DNA from: Streptomyces sp. NBC_00239
Lineage (GTDB): Bacteria; Actinomycetota; Actinomycetes; Streptomycetales; Streptomycetaceae
DNA: 64,000 nt
Direction: 5' to 3'
NCBI RefSeq assembly: GCF_036194065.1
Contig: NZ_CP108095.1
Span: 6,076,001 to 6,140,000 of the forward strand
Under the pieces are notes generated by a model that saw nothing but the letters and a program-made list of their open reading frames with translations, did no database searches and had not been told where the DNA came from. Below, one piece after another: positions 25,720 through 33,957 of the stretch. Within the stretch, counting starts at the first letter, position 1. Every line of letters begins with the position of its first letter. The position numbers and the translations under genes are program-made.

Positions 25720-27174
25720 ATGAACAAAACGATCAGGCGTGCGTCGGTCTTCTGTCTGCTCCTGGTACTCGCTCTGCTCGTGCGGGTCACCTGGGTCCAG
25801 GCGTACCAAGGCCAGGCCCTCGCAGACGACGAGAACAACACACGGACGACCATCGCGCGGTACTCGGGCCCGCTCGGGAACATCATCGTGGGCGGGAAGG
25901 CGGTGACCGGCTCCAAGAAGGTGGACCAGGGCAACTACGCGTACATGCGGACCTACACCGACGGCCCGCTGTACGCGCCGGTCACCGGCTACAGCTCGCA
26001 GGTCTTCGGCAAGAACCAGCTGGAGAAGCTGTACGAAAAGGTGCTCGACGGGTCGGACAACCGGCTCAAGGACCCGCTCGACGTGCTCACCGGCAAGCGG
26101 TCCGACCCCGGCAACGTGCTGACCACCATCGATCCGGCGGTGCAGAAGGCCGGCTACGAGGCGCTCAAGGGGAAGACCGGCGCCGCCGTCGCGATCGACC
26201 CGGCCACCGGGGCGGTCCTGGGCATCGTGGTCAACCCGTCCTACGACCCCGGCCGGATCTCCGGCGGCACCAAGAAGGACGGCAAGGCCTGGAAGGAACT
26301 GTCCGCCGAGAACGGCAAGGCCATGCTCAACCTGGCCCTGCGCCAGCCGGTCGCACCCGGCTCGACGTTCAAGCTGGTCACCATGGCGGCGGCGCTGGAG
26401 GAAGGGCTCTACGACTCCATCGACGAGCCCACCGACAGCCCCGACCCGTACACCCTGCCCGGCACCCGGTACGTCCTGAAGAACGAGAGTGCCTCGGCGC
26501 CCTGCAAGAACGCCTCGCTGCGGACCGCGCTGCGGTACTCCTGCAACAACGTCTTCGCGCACCTCGCCTACAAGCTGGGCCAGGACAAGATGCTCGACAT
26601 GGCGCAGAAGTTCGGCTTCAACGACGAGAAGCAGGACATCCCGGTGCGCGCCACGGCGAGCAACTACCCCCGGAAGAAGATGTCGCCCGACCAGGTCGCG
26701 CAGACCGGCATCGGCCAGTTCGACGTGACGGCGACCCCGCTCCAGATGGCGATGGTCTCGGCGGCCATCGAGAACGGCGGCAAGCTGGTCGCCCCGCACA
26801 TGGTCTCCGAGGTCACCGACGCCAACGGCAACGTGCTGGAGAGCTTCAAGGACGCCGAATCCACCGAGATCATGAGCGAGGACACCGCCTCGAAGATCCG
26901 CGACGCGATGCGGACCGTGGTCGAGGAGGGAGGCGGCGGCACCGCCAAGGTGAGCGGCGCCGAGGTCGGTGGCAAGACCGGAACCGCCCAGCGCGGCGTG
27001 AACAACAGCCTGAACCCGTACGCCTGGTTCACCTCGTACGGCAAGGCCGGCGGCAAGCAGGTGGCGGTGGCGGCGGTGATCGAGAACTCGGACACCGACC
27101 GTTCCGAGATCGCGGGCGGCAAGCTGGCGGCTCCCGTCGCCCAGAAGATGATGGCGGCCGCGCTGGGGAAGTAG
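25720..27174 (+). CDS. Class B penicillin-binding protein (transpeptidase)
   Basis: A 484-residue class B PBP of the PbpA type. An N-terminal signal anchor (ASVFCLLLVLALLVRVTWVQ) precedes a dimerisation-like region. In the transpeptidase domain all three active-site motifs are present: SxxK in PGSTFKL (about residue 213), SxN as SCN, and KTG in GGKTGTAQ. It cross-links peptidoglycan outside the membrane. The ATG follows CAGAGGG. It lies 62 bases after the response regulator and could be part of that transcript. A weak stem (CCCCG/CGGGG) lies between them. Confidence 0.93.
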   Translation: MNKTIRRASVFCLLLVLALLVRVTWVQAYQGQALADDENNTRTTIARYSGPLGNIIVGGKAVTGSKKVDQGNYAYMRTYTDGPLYAPVTGYSSQVFGKNQLEKLYEKVLDGSDNRLKDPLDVLTGKRSDPGNVLTTIDPAVQKAGYEALKGKTGAAVAIDPATGAVLGIVVNPSYDPGRISGGTKKDGKAWKELSAENGKAMLNLALRQPVAPGSTFKLVTMAAALEEGLYDSIDEPTDSPDPYTLPGTRYVLKNESASAPCKNASLRTALRYSCNNVFAHLAYKLGQDKMLDMAQKFGFNDEKQDIPVRATASNYPRKKMSPDQVAQTGIGQFDVTATPLQMAMVSAAIENGGKLVAPHMVSEVTDANGNVLESFKDAESTEIMSEDTASKIRDAMRTVVEEGGGGTAKVSGAEVGGKTGTAQRGVNNSLNPYAWFTSYGKAGGKQVAVAAVIENSDTDRSEIAGGKLAAPVAQKMMAAALGK

Positions 27175-27232
27175 TGCTGCACGCCACGTCGGCGGCGGGA
27201 ACGGTCCGGATGCCGGAAGCGTCTCCCCTCCC

Positions 27233-27775
27233 ATGATCAGGAACGCCTTCCCCGCAGACCTCGACGAGATCGCCGCGCTCCACACCCGGGCGCGCGCCAC
27301 GTACTACAGCGGCCGGATCCCGGAAGAGGCCTACCAGGGCGAGGCCGAACTCGCCCGCACCCGCGAGGGGTGGGCGCGCGCGGTCGAGCGCGGCGACGGC
27401 AGCGTCCTGTGCTCCGAGCGGCGTGGCAAGGTGGCCGGGGTCGCGGCCTTCCGGGTCGTCGACAGCGAGATGACGCTCACCCAGCTCCACGTGGACCCCG
27501 GCCACTGGCGCCAGGGCATCGGCCGCGAACTGCACGCGGTGTGCGTCGAGGTGTGGCGGCGCGCCGGGGTGGTCCGCGCCCGGCTGGAGGTCTACGAGCA
27601 CAACCTCCGCGCCCAGGCCTTCTACGCCGCGCACGGCTGGCGGCCCGCCGAGCCGGATCCGCGTGCCGGCTCGCACCGCGTCCTGTGGCTCGCGGTACCG
27701 CCCTTCCGCGGCAGCGGATCCGCGGCGCCGGACGGCGTCGGCGGCACCGCCGGAGCGGGGCGCGCGGGGGACTAG
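27233..27775 (+). CDS. GNAT-family N-acetyltransferase
   Basis: A 180-residue acetyltransferase. Motif A is HWRQGIGRELHAVCVEVWRR (about residues 90-110), after the beta-4 strand TLTQLHVDPG. Motif B is LEVYEHNLRAQAFYAAHGWR. The last 25 residues are Gly/Ala/Ser-rich and likely disordered. It begins with MIRNAFPADLDEIAALH, a usual start for the family. No ribosome site is strong. The substrate is not predictable. It is unrelated by sequence to the GNAT gene at 11530 beyond the fold. Confidence 0.87.
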   Translation: MIRNAFPADLDEIAALHTRARATYYSGRIPEEAYQGEAELARTREGWARAVERGDGSVLCSERRGKVAGVAAFRVVDSEMTLTQLHVDPGHWRQGIGRELHAVCVEVWRRAGVVRARLEVYEHNLRAQAFYAAHGWRPAEPDPRAGSHRVLWLAVPPFRGSGSAAPDGVGGTAGAGRAGD

Positions 27776-27934
27776 GCGGCCTGGTGTCGCGGTGATCCGG
27801 TGGGGTCGGGGCGGTCGGCGGGAATGGGGCGGGCGGGGGGCTTGTTGTGCTGCCCGGTGACCGGAGGGGATCCCTCCGCACCGGCTGCGTCACCGCACGG
27901 CCACCCCGACCCACGGACCGGAGAGAAGGAAGAC

Positions 27935-28645
27935 ATGCGCGTCGAGATCTGGAGCGACATCGCCTGCCCCTGGTGCTACATAGGCAAGGCCCGGTTCGAG
28001 AAGGGGCTGGCCGCGTTCGCGCACCGGGACGCGATCGAGGTCGTGCACCGCTCCTTCGAGCTCGACCCGCACCGCGCCAAGGGCGACACCGGCCCCGTCG
28101 TCGAGATGCTCGCCCGGAAGTACGGGCGCACCGTCGAGGAGGCGCGCGGCATGGAGGAGAACGTCGCCCAGAACGCCCGCGCCGAGGGGCTCGGCTACCG
28201 CACCGAGGGCCGGGACCACGGCAACACCTTCGACATCCACCGGCTACTGCACCTGGCCGCCGACCGCGGCCGCCAGGACGCGCTGCTGAACCTCGCGTAC
28301 CGCGCCAACTTCGCCGAGGAGCGCTCGGTGTTCGACCCCGAGGTGCTGATCGCCCTCGCCGTCGAAGCCGGACTGGACGAGACCGAGGCCCGCGCGGTCC
28401 TCGCCGACGAGGACGCGTACGCGGACGCGGTGCGCGCCGACGAGCGGGAGGCGGCCGAACTCGGCGCGAACGCCGTGCCGTTCTTCGTCCTCGACCGTCG
28501 CTTCGGCGTCTCGGGCGGGCAGCCCGCCGAGGTCTTCACTCAGGCGCTGGAGCAGGCCTGGCAGGGCCGCGACGAGGTCGAGACGGTCGCGGCCGAAGCC
28601 TGCGACCCCGACGGCGCCTGCGCCGTTCCGTCCCCCGGCGCCTGA
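27935..28645 (+). CDS. DsbA-family oxidoreductase, FrnE-like
   Basis: A 236-residue cytosolic thioredoxin-fold protein of the FrnE type. The active-site motif CPWC is near the N-terminus (EIWSDIACPWCYIGK). The helical insertion contains GNTFDIHRLLHLA, and the cis-proline region is AVPFFVLDRRFGVSGGQP, the hallmark of this family. There is no signal peptide, unlike true DsbA. The ATG follows GAGAAGGAAG. Relatives act as disulfide isomerases or polyketide-tailoring enzymes. The C-terminal CDPDGAC adds another cysteine pair. Confidence 0.9.
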   Translation: MRVEIWSDIACPWCYIGKARFEKGLAAFAHRDAIEVVHRSFELDPHRAKGDTGPVVEMLARKYGRTVEEARGMEENVAQNARAEGLGYRTEGRDHGNTFDIHRLLHLAADRGRQDALLNLAYRANFAEERSVFDPEVLIALAVEAGLDETEARAVLADEDAYADAVRADEREAAELGANAVPFFVLDRRFGVSGGQPAEVFTQALEQAWQGRDEVETVAAEACDPDGACAVPSPGA

Positions 28646-28752
28646 CGATCTCCTGCTCTTACCCCTCCGACGTGCATCTATAAGCATTACTTAGGTCCGT
28701 CATGGGATTTTAGTCAATGGACTTTGGGTCGGAGGGGGCCCAGAGTGGGCGC

Positions 28753-29826
28753 ATGGACCTTCCCCTTGCCGAACTGACCGGCGCGGAGTTCGCGCGCACG
28801 ACCACGTACCTCAACACGGCCACCTGCGGGATCATGCCGCGCCGCGGTGTCGCGGCGGTACGGGAGATGGCGGAGGCGGCCGGCGCCGGCGAGGCCGCCG
28901 GCTTCGGCGACTTCGAGCGGATCGCGCGGGTCCGCGAGTCCTTCGCCCGCCTCGTGGGGGTGGGCCCGGACCGGGTGGCCCTCGGCTCCGCGGTCGCCAC
29001 GCACGTCGCCCTGGTCGCCGCCGCACTGCCGTCCGGTGCGGAAGTGCTGCTGCCCGAGGACGACTTCGCCTCGGTGATCAACCCGTTCGTGGTGCGCGGC
29101 GACCTCAAGGTGCGGTTCGCGCCGCTGGAGTCGCTGGCCGAGTCGGTCGACAGCGGCACCGCGCTGGTCGCGCTGAGCGCGGTCCAGTCCGCGGACGGAC
29201 GGCAGGCCGACCTGGCCGCGGTCCGCGCCGCCAGCGCCGGCCACGGGGCGCGGATGCTGGTGGACGCCACGCAGGCGGCGGGCTGGCTCCCCTTCGACGC
29301 GAGCCCGTACGACTTCACCGTCACGGCCGGCTACAAGTGGCTCCTCGCCAGCCGCGGCGCGTCCTACCTCACGGTGTCGGAGGAGGCGCAGGAGGCGCTG
29401 CCCGCCCTGTACGCGGGCTGGGTGGCCGCGGAGTCGATCTGGGACGCCACCTACGGGCCCATGCCGGAACTCGCGCACACCGCCCGCCGGTTCGACGAGA
29501 GCCCGGCCTTCCTCGCCTACCACGCCGCCGAGCCCGCGCTCGAACTCCTGCTGGGCGTCGGGATGGCCGCCGTCCACGCCCACGACACCGCCCTCGCCGC
29601 CCGCTACCGGGCCGGCCTGGCGGAGCTCGGCCACCGTCCGGTGCCGGGCGGCGCCCCGATCGTGGCCGTGCCGGGGCTCGCGGACCGGCAGCCGGAACTG
29701 GCCGCGGCGGGCATCCTCACCGCGGCCCGCGCCGGCGCCCTGCGCGCGTCCTTCCACCTCTACAACACCGAGGCCGACGTGGACCGCCTCCTCAACGCCC
29801 TCGCCGACCGCCCCACCACCCGCTGA
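28753..29826 (+). CDS. Class V aminotransferase-fold PLP enzyme
   Basis: A 357-residue PLP enzyme of the class V (cysteine desulfurase/isopenicillin-epimerase) fold. Visible elements are TYLNTATCGIMP at the N-terminus, the cofactor aspartate in LVDATQAAGWLPF and the Schiff-base lysine in VTAGYKWLLASRG. There is no SufS-like cysteine loop, so desulfurase activity is unlikely. The ATG of MDLPLAEL follows GGAGGGGGCCC. An AT-richer promoter-like stretch lies at 28675-28715. The reaction is unknown. A strong hairpin separates it from a second class V enzyme that points toward it. Confidence 0.82.
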   Translation: MDLPLAELTGAEFARTTTYLNTATCGIMPRRGVAAVREMAEAAGAGEAAGFGDFERIARVRESFARLVGVGPDRVALGSAVATHVALVAAALPSGAEVLLPEDDFASVINPFVVRGDLKVRFAPLESLAESVDSGTALVALSAVQSADGRQADLAAVRAASAGHGARMLVDATQAAGWLPFDASPYDFTVTAGYKWLLASRGASYLTVSEEAQEALPALYAGWVAAESIWDATYGPMPELAHTARRFDESPAFLAYHAAEPALELLLGVGMAAVHAHDTALAARYRAGLAELGHRPVPGGAPIVAVPGLADRQPELAAAGILTAARAGALRASFHLYNTEADVDRLLNALADRPTTR

Positions 29827-29864
29827 CGCGCCCCGGACCGCCCACACCCCGACCACCCGCCGAC

Positions 29865-29891
29865 GCGCGCCCGCATGCCGAGCGGGCGCGC
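29865..29891. terminator. Hairpin between two convergent PLP-enzyme genes
   Basis: GCGCGCCCGC pairs perfectly with GCGGGCGCGC (10 bp) around a 7-base loop. It lies 38 bases after one stop and 78 before the other. Confidence 0.75.
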
Positions 29892-29969
29892 CCGGCGAAC
29901 CGGCGGCGCCGGACAGGCCGGGGCGCCCACCGCTGGTCCTGTGGCCGGAGAGGTTTGCCGGTCACAGCA

Positions 29970-31064
29970 CTAGCGTGCCGCCCAGGCGGCCTCGGCCGCG
30001 TCCAGGGCCGGGGCCGCGGGCACGCCGAGGGCGGTGGCCAGGGCGGTCAGGGAGGCGCGGACGGTGGCCAAGGAGGCCGCCGGACCGTAGTGGTTGACCC
30101 GGAGCATCTGCGAGGCCAGCGCCCCGCCGCCGGCGGCCACCGGCACGGCCGGGTCGGCCGCCACGGCCTTCGCCGCGACCAGCGAGGCGTCCGCGACCCG
30201 CAGGGTCGTCGCGACCGGCGCGGCCGCGGCCGCCTCCCGCACGTACGGGCAGACGCCGCCGCCGAGCGCCACCGCGCCCGCCCGGACGGCCGCCGCGGCG
30301 GCCGCGTGCCGCCGCTCCACCGCCGCCAGGCCCTCCGCCTCGACCCGCTCGGCGCACGCCTCCAGGGCCAGCATCTCGAGCTGCGCCGGCGCGTGCAGCA
30401 GCGCCTTGCGCCCGCCGTCGATCCAGCGCTCCTTCCAGTCCAGCAGCGACAGGTACGAGCGCCTCGGCGCCGCCGGGTTCGCCGCGAACCGGTCCCACGC
30501 GCGCTCGCTGACCGACACGGCCGACACCCCGGCCGGCCCGCCCAGGGCCTTCTGCGCGCCGATCACGCACAGGTCGACGCCCCACGCGTCGGGGAGCAGC
30601 GGCTCGGCGCCCGTCGAGGCCACGGCGTCCAGCATGAACAGCGCGCCGTGGGCCCGTACGGCCTCGCCGATCTCCGCGACCGGGTTGGTGTTCCCGGTCG
30701 CCGCCTCCGCGTGCACCAGCGACACGAAGTCGATCTCCGGGCGGTCCGCGAGCGCCGCCGCGACCTGCGCGCCGGTGACCGCCGAGTCGAACGGCACCAC
30801 CAGGTCGACGACGTCGGCGCCGCAGTCGCGCAGCCAGTTGCCGAAGGTGGTCCCGTACGGGCCGGTGACGACGTTCAGCGCGGTCGAACCGGGCCGCGCC
30901 CCCGACCGGATGCACGCCTCCAGCGGCAGCAGCGCCTCGCCCTGCGTGATCACGACGTCCTGCCGGGTGGAGAGCAGGGCCGCGACCCGCCTCTCGATCG
31001 AGGCGAAGCGCTCCGCGGTGAGCGGGGCCAGGTCCAGGAAGGGGTGGGGCACGGCGGGATTCAC
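29970..31064 (-). CDS. Class V aminotransferase (alanine-glyoxylate type)
   Basis: A 364-residue PLP aminotransferase resembling the alanine-glyoxylate/serine-pyruvate group. It has the N-terminal QGEALLPLEACI stretch, NVVTGPYGTTFGNW, the substrate-side LVHAEAATGNTNPV, the cofactor aspartate in LFMLDAVASTGAEP and the PLP lysine in CVIGAQKALGGPAG. The start is a GTG with a weak purine tract upstream. It is divergent from the amidohydrolase at 31283. A role in amino-acid or glyoxylate metabolism is likely, but the substrate is not determined. Confidence 0.85.
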   Translation of the reverse strand: MNPAVPHPFLDLAPLTAERFASIERRVAALLSTRQDVVITQGEALLPLEACIRSGARPGSTALNVVTGPYGTTFGNWLRDCGADVVDLVVPFDSAVTGAQVAAALADRPEIDFVSLVHAEAATGNTNPVAEIGEAVRAHGALFMLDAVASTGAEPLLPDAWGVDLCVIGAQKALGGPAGVSAVSVSERAWDRFAANPAAPRRSYLSLLDWKERWIDGGRKALLHAPAQLEMLALEACAERVEAEGLAAVERRHAAAAAAVRAGAVALGGGVCPYVREAAAAAPVATTLRVADASLVAAKAVAADPAVPVAAGGGALASQMLRVNHYGPAASLATVRASLTALATALGVPAAPALDAAEAAWAAR

Positions 31065-31282
31065 GCTGCTGCTCTCTTCGTTCGGAACCGTACGGGGTGG
31101 TGCGGTGGGGCTGGTCGGGGCCGTGGCGGACGGGGTCGGGCCGTGGCGGACGCGAGGGAGGCGGCCGGAGCCGGCCGGAGGCGTCCGGTTACGTCCGGGA
31201 TCGTCCGGGGCTGTGCCCCGAGCCTAACCGGCGCCCCCGGGAGGCCTCGTACGGTCCCCGGGGCGCCTCGTACAGTGCGGGC

Positions 31283-32383
31283 ATGAGCGATCAGGCTGAT
31301 CAGGCTGTGCTGCACGTGAAGGGGCGGGTGCTCGTCGGGCCGGAGGAGGTCCGCGACGAGCTGTGGGTGATCGGCGGGCGGGTGTCGTTCGAACGCCCGG
31401 TCACCGCCCGCGAGACCGTGACGGTGACCGGCTGGGCCCTGCCCGGGCTGGTCGACGCCCACTGCCACGTGGGCCTCGACGGGCACGGGCCGGTCGACGA
31501 CGCGACGAGCGAGAAGCAGGCGCTGGCCGACCGGGACGCCGGCACCCTGCTGATCCGCGACGCCGGCTCGCCGTCCGACACCCGCTGGATCGACGACCGG
31601 CCCGACCTCCCGAAGATCATCAGGGCGGGCCGCCACATCGCCCGCACCCGGCGCTACATCCGCAACTACGCCCACGAGATCGAGCCCGCGGACCTGGTGT
31701 CCTACGTGGCCCGCGAGGCGGAGCGGGGCGACGGCTGGGTCAAGCTCGTCGGCGACTGGATCGACCGGGACGCGGGCGACCTGACCGCCTGCTGGCCGCG
31801 CGCCGAGGTCGAGGCGGCCATCGCGGAGGCCCACCGGCTGGGCGCCCGCGTCACCGCGCACTGCTTCGCCGAGGACTCGCTGCGGGACCTGGTCGAGGCG
31901 GGCATCGACTGCATCGAGCACGCCACCGGGCTGACCGAGGACACGATCCCGCTGTTCGCCGAGCGCGGCGTGGCGATCGTCCCGACCCTGGTGAACATCG
32001 CCACCTTCCCCCGTCTCGCCGACGGCGGCGAGTCGAAGTTCCCCCGCTGGTCCGCGCACATGCGGCGGCTGCACGAGCGGCGCTACGACACGGTCCGCGC
32101 GGCGTACGACGCGGGCGTGCCGGTCTTCGTCGGCACGGACGCCGGCGGCTCGCTGCCCCACGGGCTGGTCGCCGCCGAGGTCGCGGAGCTGGTCAAGGCG
32201 GGCCTGCCGGCGGGTGACGCGCTGTCGGCGACGGCCTGGCGGGCCCGCGAGTGGCTGGGCCGGCCCGGGCTGGTCGAGGGCGCACCGGCCGACCTCGTCG
32301 TGTACGGGTCGGACCCGCGCGCGGACGTCGGCGTACTGGCCGATCCGCGACGGGTCGTGCTGAACGGGCGGCCCGTCGCCTGA
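31283..32383 (+). CDS. Amidohydrolase (metal-dependent, imidazolonepropionase-like)
   Basis: A 366-residue amidohydrolase. The metal-binding residues are in order: HxH in LVDAHCHVGLD, a lysine in GWVKLVGDW, histidines in VTAHCFAE and CIEHATG, and the aspartate in VFVGTDAGGS. The N-terminal and C-terminal strands make the usual small beta-sandwich (LVVYGSDPRADVGVLADPRR). It acts on a cyclic amide or related bond; the substrate is unknown. The ATG has no obvious ribosome site. The upstream 218 bases contain a short direct repeat (GGGCCGTGGCGGACG and a near copy). Confidence 0.88.
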   Translation: MSDQADQAVLHVKGRVLVGPEEVRDELWVIGGRVSFERPVTARETVTVTGWALPGLVDAHCHVGLDGHGPVDDATSEKQALADRDAGTLLIRDAGSPSDTRWIDDRPDLPKIIRAGRHIARTRRYIRNYAHEIEPADLVSYVAREAERGDGWVKLVGDWIDRDAGDLTACWPRAEVEAAIAEAHRLGARVTAHCFAEDSLRDLVEAGIDCIEHATGLTEDTIPLFAERGVAIVPTLVNIATFPRLADGGESKFPRWSAHMRRLHERRYDTVRAAYDAGVPVFVGTDAGGSLPHGLVAAEVAELVKAGLPAGDALSATAWRAREWLGRPGLVEGAPADLVVYGSDPRADVGVLADPRRVVLNGRPVA

Positions 32384-32730
32384 CCGGCGGCCATGGCGGC
32401 CACGGCGGTCGAGGAGCCGTGTTGACGGGCCGTTACCCGGCCCCGGCGTGGCTCGTTCCCGATGGTCGCCGGAGCGCTGCGCGGGCGCGTGGAGGTGGTG
32501 CGGGCGCGGGCTCGCGCCACCTCTGCCCGTGACGGACGGGGTGTTTGGGAACCCCCGTGCCCTTAGATTCGAATGTGAGCACGGAAACCCCCCTTTGGAG
32601 TGAACTCACCTCAGGTTGCCGCCCGTTCACTCTCAGTGCGTAAAGATTCCCGAGTCGAAGCCCTCGGCGCACGCGATGTCCCCCATTGGCTGCGCCGCCG
32701 GCTCCATTTCTCGTTGGGGGTTCCACCACC
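32384..32730 (+). other. Gene-free stretch upstream of the LAETG protein gene
   Basis: No credible gene is seen in these 347 bases. The second half is less GC-rich and probably holds the promoter of the wall-protein gene. It has an ATTCGAAT palindrome at about 32567 and a TAAAGATT box near 32641 that could be a -10 region. A single GTTCAC occurs near 32624 without a second repeat, so I do not call a PHO box. Confidence 0.5.
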
Positions 32731-33681
32731 TTGAACAGCAACACCTTCCGCATGCCCGCACGCCGTTCCTCCGCCGCGCTGGCCGCCGCCGCGCTGGCTG
32801 CAGGCCCCCTCGCCCTGGCCGCCGCGAGTCCCGCGCACGCCACCACCGGAGGGGACGGGAAGGCGAGCGCCGTCGTCCTGCGCACCGGACTCGACATCGG
32901 GCTGCTCAACAAGACCGTCCACGTACCGCTCAAGGCGTCCCTGAACGAGGTCAGTGCCCCGGCGTCGGCCGGGAAGACGGCGCTCAGCGTAACCCTGGAC
33001 GGCGTCGACCAGGGCCGCCCGTTCCAGGTGCTGAGGGCGGACGCGGCCACCGCGCGGGCGACCGCCGACCGGCACCGCGCCGAGGGCTACGCGAACCTCG
33101 CCCACGCGCGGGTCCACCTGCCCGGACTGCCGCTGCTCTCCCTGATCCAGGTCGACGAGGTCACCTCCCGCGCGGTCTGCGAGGCGGGCAAGCGGCCCGT
33201 CGCCACGTCCAACGTCCTCGGCGCGGTCACCGTGCTCGGCAAAAAGGTCACGCTGACCTCGGGCGGCACCACCAAGGTGACCGTCCCGGCCGTCGGCGAG
33301 GTCACCCTCGACCTGTCGAGCACCGAGACCACCTCGCGCACGGCGGCCGCGACCGCCCTGCGGCTGCGGGTCTCCGTCAACCCCCTCAAGCTGAACGTCG
33401 CCGAGGTCGAGGGCGAGGTCGTCCTGGCCCAGGCCACCTGCAAGGCGCCGACCGCCACCCGGCCGACCCCGGAGCCCAGCAAGCCGGCCAAGCCCGCCGT
33501 CGTGAAGCCGGAGGTGAAGAACGACGTGAAGCCGCAATCCGGGGGGACGGGGGAGAACCTGGCGGAGACCGGGGGCTCCTCCATGACGCCGTACGTCGCG
33601 GGGGGTGCGCTGCTGTTGCTTGGCGCCGGTGCCGGAGCGTTGGCGCTCACGCGCGGGCGTGGGAGCCGAGGCCGCGTCTGA
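32731..33681 (+). CDS. Secreted LAETG cell-wall-anchored protein (SCO1860 type)
   Basis: A 316-residue surface protein. It has a signal peptide (MNSNTFRMPARRSSAALAAA, with probable cleavage after ASPAHA), a beta-rich domain of about 190 residues with two cysteines, and a Pro/Lys-rich spacer. The sorting signal is LAETGGSS, then a hydrophobic helix and a basic tail (LTRGRGSRGRV). LAxTG signals are processed by class E sortases in Streptomyces. I chose the TTG because GGGGG lies 10 bases upstream and MNSNTFR starts the family; an ATG is seven codons in. The sortase gene is not in the window. Confidence 0.85.
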   Translation: MNSNTFRMPARRSSAALAAAALAAGPLALAAASPAHATTGGDGKASAVVLRTGLDIGLLNKTVHVPLKASLNEVSAPASAGKTALSVTLDGVDQGRPFQVLRADAATARATADRHRAEGYANLAHARVHLPGLPLLSLIQVDEVTSRAVCEAGKRPVATSNVLGAVTVLGKKVTLTSGGTTKVTVPAVGEVTLDLSSTETTSRTAAATALRLRVSVNPLKLNVAEVEGEVVLAQATCKAPTATRPTPEPSKPAKPAVVKPEVKNDVKPQSGGTGENLAETGGSSMTPYVAGGALLLLGAGAGALALTRGRGSRGRV

Positions 33682-33701
33682 CCGGCCCGGCGGGCCGTCT
33701 T

Positions 33702-33957
33702 CAGCCTCGGCGGCGCTTGAGGCGCGGGGTTCGGGGCGGAGCCCCAAGGCAACCCGGCTCCGCCGGGCACCGGGCTCCGCCCGGACCCGCGCCTCAAGCG
33801 CCGGCGAGGCTGGGTGTTGCCGCCGGGGCGGGGGCTGCCCGTTCAGGCCGCCTCAAACGCCGGCGAGGCTGGGTGTTGCCGCCGGGGCGGGGGCTGCCCG
33901 TTCAGGCCGCCTCAAGCGCCGGCGAGGCTGGGTGTTGCCGCCGGGGCGGGGGTCAGT
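33702..33957. repeat. Dispersed palindrome plus 59-bp tandem repeat
   Basis: The arm CAGCCTCGGCGGCGCTTGAG at 33702 pairs with the inverted arm from 33789. From 33791 a 59-bp unit is repeated (33791-33849 and 33850-33908), and a third partial copy (33909 on) runs to the cobC stop region. Units begin GCCTCAAGCGCCGGCGAGGC and contain GGGTGTTGCCGCCGGGGCGG. The copies are almost identical, differing at about one base. Confidence 0.9.

Noticed and set aside
32615..32640. GTTCAC motif upstream of the LAETG gene as a PHO box
   Set aside because: Only one copy; no second repeat 11 bases away.
33791..33957. Possible CRISPR-like array of 59-bp units
   Set aside because: Units are contiguous and nearly identical end to end, with no unique spacers and no cas genes.
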